A stretch of 12,282 nucleotides of DNA from Candidatus Omnitrophota bacterium (lineage in GTDB: Bacteria > Omnitrophota > Gorgyraeia > JABMRG01 > JAFGKX01), in assembly GCA_016928375.1 (NCBI GenBank), contig JAFGKX010000015.1, forward strand, positions 1 through 12,282. Direction: 5' to 3'. The position numbers and the translations under genes are program-made. Below, piece after piece: positions 1 through 7,057 of the stretch. Positions within the stretch are counted from its first letter, which is position 1, and every line of letters begins with the position of its first letter. The notes beneath the pieces were generated by a model. It was not told the DNA's origin. It saw nothing but the letters and a program-made list of their open reading frames with translations, and searched no databases.

Positions 1-1
1 G

Positions 2-136
2 GAGGACCTGCAGATAAGGGGCGCCGGCAACTTGCTGGGTATGCAGCAGCATGGTTACGTAATGGCGGTAGGTTTTGACTTATATTGCCGCCTTTTGCGT
101 TCTGCAATAGCGGATTTAAAAGAAAAAACTTCTTGA
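2..136 (+). CDS. mfd: Transcription-repair coupling factor Mfd, C-terminal end (5' partial)
   Basis: This is the last 44 codons of a gene that begins before the window, read in the frame starting at base 2 and ending at TGA 134-136. The peptide contains IRGAGNLLG, then GMQQHG and VGFDLYCRLL, which is the end of the translocase (RecG-like, TRG) region of Mfd. Mfd is a cytoplasmic DNA translocase that removes stalled RNA polymerase and recruits UvrA. RecG shares the IRG.G..LG motif, but the following VGFDLYCRLL segment is typical of Mfd. The reading frame stops about where the family normally continues into the roughly 150-residue C-terminal D7 domain. The 69 nt before the next gene cannot encode D7, so the protein appears to lack it. 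The next gene follows in the same direction. Confidence 0.85.
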   Translation, partial: EDLQIRGAGNLLGMQQHGYVMAVGFDLYCRLLRSAIADLKEKTS

Positions 137-161
137 GGATGTATAGCTGCTATGGTAAAAT
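133..161 (+). promoter_or_regulatory. Possible sigma70-type promoter ahead of the parvulin operon
   Basis: TTGAGG (133-138) and TAAAAT (156-161) are separated by 17 nt and lie about 45 nt before the lipoprotein start. They match the -35 and -10 consensus at 4/6 and 5/6 positions. The -35 box overlaps the mfd stop codon. In AT-rich sequence such matches can be accidental, and read-through from mfd is also possible. Confidence 0.3.
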
Positions 162-205
162 AAAGAACATTTAGTTGTCAGTGAAATAAAAACAAGGGGG
201 TAGTA

Positions 206-1075
206 ATGAAATATTTTATACTAACATTAAGTATAATCTTATTAGTAGTTGGCTGTGCTAAAACAACCAAAGAAGCAGAGGTAATAGCTACCTTAAACAA
301 CCATAAAATTACTATGGGCATGCTGGATGAAAGAATAAGTGAGCTGCCGGAATACTACCAACAGGCTGCCAGCCAGCATAAAAGAGAGCTCCTGGAAGAT
401 TTAATAGTAGAACAGCTCCTTTTTGATGAGGCCAAAAAAAGGCAGATAGATAAAGACAAGGAAGTAAAAGACCTTATTCGCAAAGCCACAAGAAAGATAA
501 CAGTTGCCAAGCTGCTTGAAATAGAAACAACTCCAAGAAAGACAGTATCTGACGAGGATATAGAATTGTATTATCAACAGCATAAGGAGCAGTATCTTGT
601 GCCTGAGAGGGTTAAGGCATCGCACATCCTGGTAAATACCGAAGAAGAAGCGAATAAAATATTGGCCAGCCTTCACGCAGGCGCAGATTTCGCCGAACTG
701 GCAAAACTGCATTCCAAAGACCTGACAAAGGAAAGAGGCGGAGATCTCGGGTATTTTCAGCGCGGGCAGATGATACCTGAATTCGAAAATGCCTGTTTTG
801 CGCTTAATCCCGGCGAGATAAGCGGAGTTATCCAAACGAGATTCGGCTATCATATCGTAAAAGTTACGGATAAGTTGCCTGCCGAATATAAAACTTTGTC
901 TGAAGTCAGGGAAAACATACGCGCAAAGCTGATAGAGCAGACTCAGCAGGATCAGTTTAAGGATTTTGTAGAAACGCTTAAAAAGAAGGCCAAAATAAAA
1001 GTAAAAGAAGAGGCCTTTAAACAAAACCAGCCTGAGGCCCCGGCTGATACGGAAGCCTCTTCGGGCGATCAATAA
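206..1075 (+). CDS. PpiC/PrsA-type parvulin peptidyl-prolyl isomerase, predicted lipoprotein
   Basis: A 289-residue exported folding factor expected to catalyse cis-trans isomerisation of proline bonds in periplasmic or outer-membrane clients. The N-terminus is a short signal peptide with a hydrophobic core and the lipobox LVVGC, giving a lipidated Cys17. Residues about 25-125 form the helical SurA/PrsA-type N-terminal chaperone region. Residues about 133-222 are a parvulin rotamase domain with VKASHILV, the GGDLGYF motif and FGYHIVKV. Both typical parvulin histidines, His140 and His216, are present, so it is probably catalytically active. A charged C-terminal tail rich in Lys, Glu, Pro and Ala follows. 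The start is supported by AGGGGG at 195-200, five bases upstream. It sits between mfd and a second parvulin gene. The family call is firm; the client proteins are unknown. Confidence 0.88.
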   Translation: MKYFILTLSIILLVVGCAKTTKEAEVIATLNNHKITMGMLDERISELPEYYQQAASQHKRELLEDLIVEQLLFDEAKKRQIDKDKEVKDLIRKATRKITVAKLLEIETTPRKTVSDEDIELYYQQHKEQYLVPERVKASHILVNTEEEANKILASLHAGADFAELAKLHSKDLTKERGGDLGYFQRGQMIPEFENACFALNPGEISGVIQTRFGYHIVKVTDKLPAEYKTLSEVRENIRAKLIEQTQQDQFKDFVETLKKKAKIKVKEEAFKQNQPEAPADTEASSGDQ

Positions 1076-1081
1076 AGCACA

Positions 1082-2050
1082 ATGTCAAAATACGTTAAAA
1101 CGTTTATATGCTGTATAGCTATTGCCTTGCCCTATGCCGCTTTTTTATGCTACGCAGGTGAAGAGGTCGTCGACAGGATAGTGGCTGTTGTAAATGACGA
1201 GATAATTACCCAAAGCGAGCTTGAAGAATCGACAGTCATTTTTATAAAGGATTATCAAGTAAGATACGGCGAAGAAGAAGCGCAGGGTAGGCTGGATGAG
1301 GCAAAGAGCGATGCACTGAACAGGCTTATAGAAGAAAAGCTTATCCTACAGGAAGCTAAAAAACGCAATATATCCGTGGAAGAGGCGGATGTAGAGGCAA
1401 GGTTTGACAGGGTAAGGCAGAGGTTTCCGTCTGAAGAAGAATTCAAAAAATCTCTTTCCGAATCCGGGCTTACGATAGAAAAATTAAAAAACAGGTACAA
1501 AGAACAGCTTATGATGCAGGAGCTGGTTTCGGGTATAGTTTCCAACAATATCCGCATAACCCCTACCCAGACAGCCGCTTATTACTACGGGCACAAGGAT
1601 GAATTCATGCAGCCCGAACAGGTTAAATTCAGGATTATGCTTTTAAGGTTCAAGCCGGGGCAGGATAAAGAAGTAGTAAAATTATTTGCCGAACAGCTGT
1701 TGTATAAAATAAAAAACGGAGAGGATTTCGCGAGCCTTGCCAAACAATATTCTGAAGGCCCTAATGCCCAGGAAGGCGGCGACATGGGCGCAGTCTCAAA
1801 GGGCAACATGGCAAAAGAAATAGACGCTGCTATATTTTCTTTAAACGATAATGAAGTATCGGGCGTAATAGAGACATCGCTGGGATGCAACATTATAAAG
1901 GTCGAGCAGCGTATTCCGCCGTCGGAAACGTCGCTGCAGGATGCAACGCCTGTAATAAGAGAAAGAATTTTCGAGCGCGAGTCCGAACTGGTGCTCAGAG
2001 AATTTCTGGAAAATCTTAAAAAAGAAGCCTATATCCAGATTAAGCTATGA
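1082..2050 (+). CDS. SurA-like periplasmic chaperone with one degenerate parvulin domain
   Basis: A 322-residue secreted protein. Residues 1-25 form a Sec-type signal peptide, probably cleaved after the Ala in CYAG. The mature start (VVDRIVAVVNDEIITQSEL, about 29-47) is the classic SurA opening, followed by the helical SurA_N chaperone region to about residue 165. A single parvulin-like domain spans about 180-276 and keeps the EGGDMG motif. The usual SHIL is FRIML here, and the usual GYHI is GCNII, so both conserved parvulin histidines are missing. I infer a chaperone with little or no isomerase activity. E. coli SurA has two parvulin domains; this protein has one. It starts 6 nt after the lipoprotein gene and overlaps pdxA by ATGA. 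The next two genes, pdxA and rsmA, are the same as those downstream of E. coli surA. The ribosome binding site is weak. Confidence 0.85.
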   Translation: MSKYVKTFICCIAIALPYAAFLCYAGEEVVDRIVAVVNDEIITQSELEESTVIFIKDYQVRYGEEEAQGRLDEAKSDALNRLIEEKLILQEAKKRNISVEEADVEARFDRVRQRFPSEEEFKKSLSESGLTIEKLKNRYKEQLMMQELVSGIVSNNIRITPTQTAAYYYGHKDEFMQPEQVKFRIMLLRFKPGQDKEVVKLFAEQLLYKIKNGEDFASLAKQYSEGPNAQEGGDMGAVSKGNMAKEIDAAIFSLNDNEVSGVIETSLGCNIIKVEQRIPPSETSLQDATPVIRERIFERESELVLREFLENLKKEAYIQIKL

Positions 2051-3051
2051 AACCTGTCATATGTATTACAATGGGCGACCCTTCGGGGATAGGGCCCGAG
2101 ATAATAATCAAGTCCTTATCTGCCCCTGCCGTAAGAGAAGCAGCGTCTTTTATCATTGTCGGTGACGAATTCGTGTTTAAACAGACAACTGCTTTAACAG
2201 GCGCGGCATTTAAGTATAAAACAATAAAAAACATAAAACAGATAGATTCAAACAGCAGCGGTGTTTTATTGCTGGATTTAAAAAACATAAACCGCAAAAA
2301 TTATCGTTACGGCTGTGTATGTTCCGAGTACGGCAAGGCAGCGATAGAGTATATAAAGAAGGCATATTTATTAATAAAAAGTGAAAAGGCGCATGCGCTT
2401 GTAACTGCGCCTATAAATAAATACTCGGCAAAAAAGTCAGGTTTTAAATTCAAAGGCCATACGGAATTTTTAGCGCACTTATGCGGCGCCAAAAATGTTG
2501 CCATGATGCTTACCGGAGGCCCGTTTACCATTGTGCTGGCAACGACGCATATCCCGATGAAAACAGTAGCAGGTTCTTTAAAAAAAGATAATCTGCTTAA
2601 AATGATTATGCTTATCGATGAATGGATGCGGGTTTATTTTGAGGCCCAATTCTGTAAAATAGGCGTATGCGCCCTTAACCCGCACGCCGGGGAAGAAGGC
2701 ACTATCGGCGTTGAAGAGAAACAAATAATAATCCCCGCGGTGGAACAAGCCCGTAAAAAAGGTATAAACATATGCGGTCCATATCCGGCGGATTCTTTGT
2801 TTTATCAGGCATACGACGGAGAATATGATGTTATTTTATGCATGTATCATGACCAGGGGCTTATTCCGCTTAAGATGGTGGCAAGGGATGAATCAGTAAA
2901 TATAACTTTAGGGTTATCTTTTATCAGGACTTCGCCTGCGCACGGTACAGCATTCGATATAGCCGGAAAAAACAAGGCAAATTCCAGAAGCTTTTCTGCG
3001 GCTATAAGGGCCGCAGCGCAGATGGCCAGTCGTAAAAAGGCATCAGTCTAA
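2047..3051 (+). CDS. pdxA: 4-hydroxythreonine-4-phosphate dehydrogenase PdxA
   Basis: A 334-residue cytoplasmic enzyme of the DXP-dependent pyridoxal 5'-phosphate pathway. It oxidises 4-phosphohydroxy-L-threonine with NAD; the unstable product decarboxylates and is then used by PdxJ. The family opening ITMGDPSGIGPEI is at residues 7-19. The substrate-binding GHTEFLA follows at about 137-143. The three metal-binding histidines fall in ATTHIP (His168), NPHAGE (His213) and MYHDQGL (His268). Length is normal for PdxA. The ATG overlaps the surA-like stop as ATGA, and its stop overlaps the rsmA start as TAATG, so translation is probably coupled on both sides. No other vitamin B6 gene is in the window. 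Paralogues acting on other hydroxy acids exist (PdxA2), but the surA-pdxA-rsmA context favours the biosynthetic enzyme. Confidence 0.95.
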   Translation: MKPVICITMGDPSGIGPEIIIKSLSAPAVREAASFIIVGDEFVFKQTTALTGAAFKYKTIKNIKQIDSNSSGVLLLDLKNINRKNYRYGCVCSEYGKAAIEYIKKAYLLIKSEKAHALVTAPINKYSAKKSGFKFKGHTEFLAHLCGAKNVAMMLTGGPFTIVLATTHIPMKTVAGSLKKDNLLKMIMLIDEWMRVYFEAQFCKIGVCALNPHAGEEGTIGVEEKQIIIPAVEQARKKGINICGPYPADSLFYQAYDGEYDVILCMYHDQGLIPLKMVARDESVNITLGLSFIRTSPAHGTAFDIAGKNKANSRSFSAAIRAAAQMASRKKASV

Positions 3052-3875
3052 TGCACAAGAAAGAAACCTTAAGGCCCATAAAACGGCTGGGGCAGAATTT
3101 TTTAATAGATAAAAGGTACATAAAACGAATAATAGATTCCTGCGTTGTTACGCCTGATGATAGGATACTGGAAATAGGGCCAGGCCGGGGCGCCTTGACC
3201 GAAGGCCTGGCTTTACTGTGCGGACATATTACAGCTGTTGAGATAGATAAAAAACTGTGCGATGTTTTAAAAGATAAGTTCTCGAATTCCAAAAGCATAG
3301 ACATCGTATGCGCTGATATACTAAAATACGATATAAAAGCCGAAAGCCAAAAAAATAGCGCTGTTTTTAAGGTTATAGGGAATCTGCCGTATTATATTAC
3401 ATCGCCTGTTATAATATACCTTACGGAAAATAAAAAATACATAAATACTGCGTTTCTGACAGTTCAGAAAGAGGTTGCCGAAAGGCTTGTTTCACCTCCG
3501 GGTAAAAAAAGTTATGGTTCCTTAAGCTGTCTTGTGCAGTATCACTGCAATGTAAAGATACTGCTTAATATGTCCAAAAAGGTATTTTACCCGCAGCCGC
3601 AAATCGAATCTTCGCTGGTAAGCATGGAGTTCTTGAAAGAGCCGAAAGTGCGGGTGAAAAATGAGGCATTATTTTTTAAGGTAATAAGGGCGGCGTTCAA
3701 TAAAAGAAGAAAAACACTTTTAAATGCGATTTCAGGCGCGCCTTTTCCGGATAAAGTAATAATGGCCCGGATTTTAGCAGGCCTGGGAATAAACCCGGAA
3801 AGAAGGGGCGAGACATTGAATCTGGAAGAGTTTGCGTCTATAGCGGATAATCTGGAGGAATCAATTGGAAAATAA
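3051..3875 (+). CDS. rsmA: 16S rRNA dimethyladenosine transferase RsmA (KsgA)
   Basis: A 274-residue SAM-dependent methyltransferase that dimethylates the two adjacent adenosines in the helix 45 loop of 16S rRNA during late small-subunit assembly. The N-terminal RLGQNFLID motif (12-20) is typical of KsgA/Dim1. The SAM-binding motif I is LEIGPGRGALT (40-50), and AVEID follows at 62-66. The catalytic motif IV is NLPYYITSP (111-119). The C-terminal helical RNA-binding part includes AFNKRRKTL. The gene overlaps the pdxA stop by one base (TAATG) and overlaps gatC by 11 bases, so it is embedded in the operon. Length and motifs are complete, with nothing odd. Erm-type resistance methylases share the fold, but motif and length choice favour RsmA. 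Confidence 0.95.
   Translation: MHKKETLRPIKRLGQNFLIDKRYIKRIIDSCVVTPDDRILEIGPGRGALTEGLALLCGHITAVEIDKKLCDVLKDKFSNSKSIDIVCADILKYDIKAESQKNSAVFKVIGNLPYYITSPVIIYLTENKKYINTAFLTVQKEVAERLVSPPGKKSYGSLSCLVQYHCNVKILLNMSKKVFYPQPQIESSLVSMEFLKEPKVRVKNEALFFKVIRAAFNKRRKTLLNAISGAPFPDKVIMARILAGLGINPERRGETLNLEEFASIADNLEESIGK
3854..3858 (+). promoter_or_regulatory. Shine-Dalgarno sequence that fixes the gatC TTG start
   Basis: GGAGG lies inside the end of rsmA, six bases before TTG 3865-3867. No ATG or GTG in the gatC frame is suitably placed near it, so this site is the main reason for choosing the unusual TTG start. Confidence 0.7.
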
Positions 3876-4155
3876 GATAAAGACGGATGATATAAAATAT
3901 GTTGCCGAGCTTGCGAGGATTAAATTATCGGAAAAAGAAGCCGGGGTTTTATCTGCGCAGCTTAACGATATACTCGAATATATCAATAAGCTTAATAAAC
4001 TCGACACAACAAATACAGAGCCTATGAGCCATGCGTTGAATATGACCAACGTATTCAGGAAAGATGAAGTAATGCCCTCTCTCACGCAGCAGGATGCGCT
4101 TAAAAACGTGCCGGATGGCAAGGATGGATTCTTCCGTGTACCGAAAGTAATATGA
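3865..4155 (+). CDS. gatC: Asp-tRNA(Asn)/Glu-tRNA(Gln) amidotransferase subunit C
   Basis: A 96-residue subunit that wraps around and stabilises GatA in the GatCAB complex. The complex converts misacylated Glu-tRNA(Gln) and/or Asp-tRNA(Asn) to the correct amidated forms. The sequence shows the family pattern: an N-terminal helix VAELARIKLSEKE, a long helix LNDILEYINKLNKLDT, then the extended tail EPMSHALNMTNVFRKDEV and a C-terminal FFRVPKVI. The start is TTG, preceded by GGAGG with ideal spacing, and the gene overlaps rsmA by 11 nt. The stop overlaps gatA as ATGA. Gene order C-A-B is the common bacterial one. A low-efficiency start codon combined with a strong ribosome binding site may tune subunit supply; that is inference. 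Confidence 0.93.
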   Translation: MENKIKTDDIKYVAELARIKLSEKEAGVLSAQLNDILEYINKLNKLDTTNTEPMSHALNMTNVFRKDEVMPSLTQQDALKNVPDGKDGFFRVPKVI

Positions 4156-5606
4156 CGAATATGAAAGATTCAAAATTATACGAATTAACAGCGCATGAGT
4201 TATCGGAAAAGATAAAAAATAATTCTGTCTCCGTTAAAGACATTATCGGTTCCGTTATTGCCAGGATAGAAGCTGTCGAAACAAAGGTGCACGGCTTCGC
4301 GCATTTTAATAAGCAGGACGCGCTTAAAAAAGCCGGTGAATCGAAAATCAGCGGCCCGTTATGCGGGATACCGGCGGCAATAAAAGATAATATCTGCATA
4401 AAAGATGAGCTGACCACGTGCTGTTCGAAAATACTAAAAGGTTTTAAGCCCCCCTATGACGCTACCGTAATATCAAAATTAAAATCCGCCGGGGCATTGC
4501 TTTTAGGCAGGGCAAATATGGATGAATTCGCGTTCGGTTCATCCTGCGAAACATCCTGCTATGGGCCTACGAAAAATCCGTATGATACAAGCAGGATACC
4601 GGGCGGTTCAAGCGGCGGTTCCGCGGCATTGGTGTGCGCTGATGAGGCAATATTTGCTTTGGGCTCGGATACAGGTGGTTCTATACGTCAGCCTGCCGCA
4701 TTGTGCGGAGTGGTAGGGTTAAAGCCCACATACGGAAGAGTTTCGCGTTACGGGCTTATTGCTTTTGCGTCGAGCCTGGATCAGATAGGCCCGTTCACAA
4801 AAGATGTTACTGATTCCGCGCTGATTATGAATATAATAGCCGGGCATGACCCTATGGATACCACATCAGCGGATGTGCCTGTGCCTGATTACACGAAATA
4901 CCTTAAAAACAGCGTAAAAGGTTTAAAGATAGGTTTTCCTAAGGAATATTTTATTCCTGGGTTGGATAAAGATGTAAAAGAACATCTTGATGAGGCGTTT
5001 GATTTATTCAAAAGCCTCGGAGCGAAAATAATAAATATTTCTCTTCCGCATACTGATTACGCTGTAGCGACATATTATATAGTCGCCTGTTCCGAAGCAA
5101 GCTCTAACCTGGCCAGGTTTGACGGCGTGCAATACGGATTAAGGCAGGAGGGTGAAACCCTGGCAGACATGTATAAATATACCAGGGCCGAAGGTTTCGG
5201 AGATGAGGCAAAGCGGCGTATTATCCTGGGAACATATTCATTAAGCAGCGGTTATTATGACGCTTATTACCTGAAAGCCCAAAAGGTAAGGGCGCTGATA
5301 AAAAAAGATTTTGACGAAGCGTTTAAGGTGTGTGATGTTATATTGACGCCCACTACGCCTACGCCTGCTTTTAAATTAGGCGAGAAGATGAAAGACCCGC
5401 TCCAGATGTATTTGTCGGATATATTTACCATACCGGCTAACTTATCCGGGATTCCGGCGATATCGGTTCCGTGCGGTTATTCCAAGTCGGGCCTGCCGGT
5501 AGGCATGCAGCTTATGGCGAAGGCATTTGATGAACCGGTATTGTTTAATGCCGCGTATGCATACGAACAGAATAAAAAATGGGAAATTAAAAAACCAGCG
5601 ATATGA
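4152..5606 (+). CDS. gatA: Asp-tRNA(Asn)/Glu-tRNA(Gln) amidotransferase subunit A
   Basis: A 484-residue amidase-signature enzyme that hydrolyses glutamine to supply ammonia, which is channelled to GatB. The catalytic Ser-cisSer-Lys triad is visible: Lys78 in GIPAAIKDN, Ser153 in PGGSSGGSAA and Ser177 in GSDTGGSIRQPA. Spacing matches the family (75 and 24 residues). GatA-specific segments such as KPTYGRVSRYGL and the C-terminal NLSGIPAISVP are also present, and length is normal. The chosen ATG overlaps the gatC stop as ATGA; a second in-frame ATG three codons later (4161) is possible. It overlaps gatB in the same way, consistent with coupled production of the complex. No asparaginyl- or glutaminyl-tRNA synthetase is in view, so which tRNA it serves cannot be told here. 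Confidence 0.96.
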   Translation: MTNMKDSKLYELTAHELSEKIKNNSVSVKDIIGSVIARIEAVETKVHGFAHFNKQDALKKAGESKISGPLCGIPAAIKDNICIKDELTTCCSKILKGFKPPYDATVISKLKSAGALLLGRANMDEFAFGSSCETSCYGPTKNPYDTSRIPGGSSGGSAALVCADEAIFALGSDTGGSIRQPAALCGVVGLKPTYGRVSRYGLIAFASSLDQIGPFTKDVTDSALIMNIIAGHDPMDTTSADVPVPDYTKYLKNSVKGLKIGFPKEYFIPGLDKDVKEHLDEAFDLFKSLGAKIINISLPHTDYAVATYYIVACSEASSNLARFDGVQYGLRQEGETLADMYKYTRAEGFGDEAKRRIILGTYSLSSGYYDAYYLKAQKVRALIKKDFDEAFKVCDVILTPTTPTPAFKLGEKMKDPLQMYLSDIFTIPANLSGIPAISVPCGYSKSGLPVGMQLMAKAFDEPVLFNAAYAYEQNKKWEIKKPAI

Positions 5607-7042
5607 AACAACAATACGAGATAGTTGTAGGATTGGAAGTGCATTTGCATATCGCGACTGCCACGAAGGCATTTTGCGGTTGTAAGAATGAATTTGGGCT
5701 TAAGCCTAATTCCGGGGTTTGCCCTGTATGCATGGGGTTTCCGGGCTCGCTTCCGGTATTGAATGAAAAATATCTTGAGTATGCCGTAAAAACAGCGCTG
5801 GCATTAAACTGTAAAATTTCAGATAAAATGAAATTTGACAGGAAAAATTATTTTTATCCCGATCTGCCGAAAAATTATCAGATCTCTCAATACGACATGC
5901 CGCTTTCCGAGGCAGGCTTGCTTGAAATTATTGCCAAAGACGCAGCGCCTAAAAAAATCAGAATAAAGAGGGTGCACATGGAAGAAGACGCCGGAAAGCT
6001 TTTGCACGAAGAGGACAACATTACCCGCGTTGATTTCAACCGTTCAGGCACGCCTTTGCTTGAAATAGTGACTGAGCCTGATATAAATTCCCCGGAAGAG
6101 GCATATGCCTATTTACTTACGCTTAAAAATCTGCTCGAATACCTAGAGGTGTCGGATTGCGACATGGAAAAAGGCAGCCTCCGCTGCGACGCCAATATTT
6201 CCATAAGGCCGGCCGGCCAGGCTGCGCTTGGCGTAAAAGTAGAAGTGAAAAATATGAACTCCTTTAAAGGCGTCAGGGCAGCGCTGGAATACGAGCAAAA
6301 AAGGCAGGAATCTTTGGCGCAGGATAATGAAAAAATAATACAGGAAACACGGTTGTGGGACTCTGATAAAAAGATAACTCAACCGATGCGTACTAAAGAA
6401 GAAGCCCATGACTACAGATATTTTCCTGACCCGGACCTTGTTCCTTTTGAAATCGATCCGGCCCTGATAAAAAAAATAAAAAACAATATGCCGCAGCTTC
6501 CGGCTGAAAAGAAAAAACAAATAATAAAAGATTATGGTATATCGGAATATGATGCAGGCATACTGATATCTGATAAGGCAATGGCCGAATATTTCTTAAA
6601 ATGCGCTCAGTCTTACAATCAGCCCAAGATTATCGCGAACTGGATTATTTCCGAAATATTGAAATACCTGAATTCGAAAAACATGGAATTCAGGTATTTC
6701 GATTTACCCCCGGCGCACCTGACAGATATGCTCAAAATGATGGACTCGGGCAAGATAAGCGGTAAGATAGCAAAAGATGTATTATCGGATATGATAACAT
6801 CCAAAAAATCTCCGCAGGATATAGTAAAAGAAAAAGGCCTGCTTCAGATATCGGATGAAACCGAATTAAGGGCTGTGATAAAAGCGGTATTGAGGCAGCA
6901 TGCACAGGTCACAAAAGATTATAAGAGCGGTAAAGAGGCAGCGCTGAGTTTTCTTGTGGGGCAGGCAATGAAGGCCACTAAAGGCAAGGCTAACCCCGGC
7001 ATGGTAAATAAATTATTGAAAGAAGAAATGGGCAACATATAA
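5603..7042 (+). CDS. gatB: Asp-tRNA(Asn)/Glu-tRNA(Gln) amidotransferase subunit B
   Basis: A 479-residue subunit that binds the misacylated tRNA, activates its carboxylate with ATP and transfers ammonia. The N-terminal signature VVGLEVHLHIATATKAFC is followed by a four-cysteine zinc site: Cys25 and Cys27 in FCGC, then Cys40 and Cys43 in CPVC. The conserved DRKNYFYPDLPKNYQISQYD block, VHMEEDAGKL, and FNRSGTPLLEIVTEP are present. The C-terminal third is the helical GatB/YqeY tRNA-binding domain, including GKISGKIAKDVL and NPGMVNKLLKEEM. It begins inside the gatA stop (ATGA). The coding sequence contains a perfect 15-bp inverted repeat, listed separately. Otherwise complete and typical. Confidence 0.96.
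   Translation: MKQQYEIVVGLEVHLHIATATKAFCGCKNEFGLKPNSGVCPVCMGFPGSLPVLNEKYLEYAVKTALALNCKISDKMKFDRKNYFYPDLPKNYQISQYDMPLSEAGLLEIIAKDAAPKKIRIKRVHMEEDAGKLLHEEDNITRVDFNRSGTPLLEIVTEPDINSPEEAYAYLLTLKNLLEYLEVSDCDMEKGSLRCDANISIRPAGQAALGVKVEVKNMNSFKGVRAALEYEQKRQESLAQDNEKIIQETRLWDSDKKITQPMRTKEEAHDYRYFPDPDLVPFEIDPALIKKIKNNMPQLPAEKKKQIIKDYGISEYDAGILISDKAMAEYFLKCAQSYNQPKIIANWIISEILKYLNSKNMEFRYFDLPPAHLTDMLKMMDSGKISGKIAKDVLSDMITSKKSPQDIVKEKGLLQISDETELRAVIKAVLRQHAQVTKDYKSGKEAALSFLVGQAMKATKGKANPGMVNKLLKEEMGNI
6661..6700. repeat. Perfect 15-bp inverted repeat (hairpin) inside gatB
   Basis: GAAATACCTGAATTC (6661-6675) and its exact reverse complement GAATTCAGGTATTTC (6686-6700) flank a 10-nt loop. It falls in the C-terminal helical part of GatB, encoding about LKYLNSKNMEFRYFD. 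The protein there has family-typical length, so the repeat does not look like an inserted element. It would form a stable stem in mRNA, but no U-run follows, so a terminator is unlikely. Confidence 0.8.
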
Positions 7043-7057
7043 GGCAAAAGGATAAAA

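Noticed and set aside
401..1072. 223-codon open frame on the minus strand opposite the parvulin lipoprotein gene
   Set aside because: It is fully covered by a well-matched gene on the + strand, has no family motif or ribosome binding site, and has a composition typical of antisense shadows (rich in Phe, Leu, Tyr, Cys).
4161..4163. Alternative gatA start three codons downstream
   Set aside because: It is possible, but neither start has a clear ribosome binding site, and the ATGA overlap at 4152 fits the pattern of the neighbouring genes.
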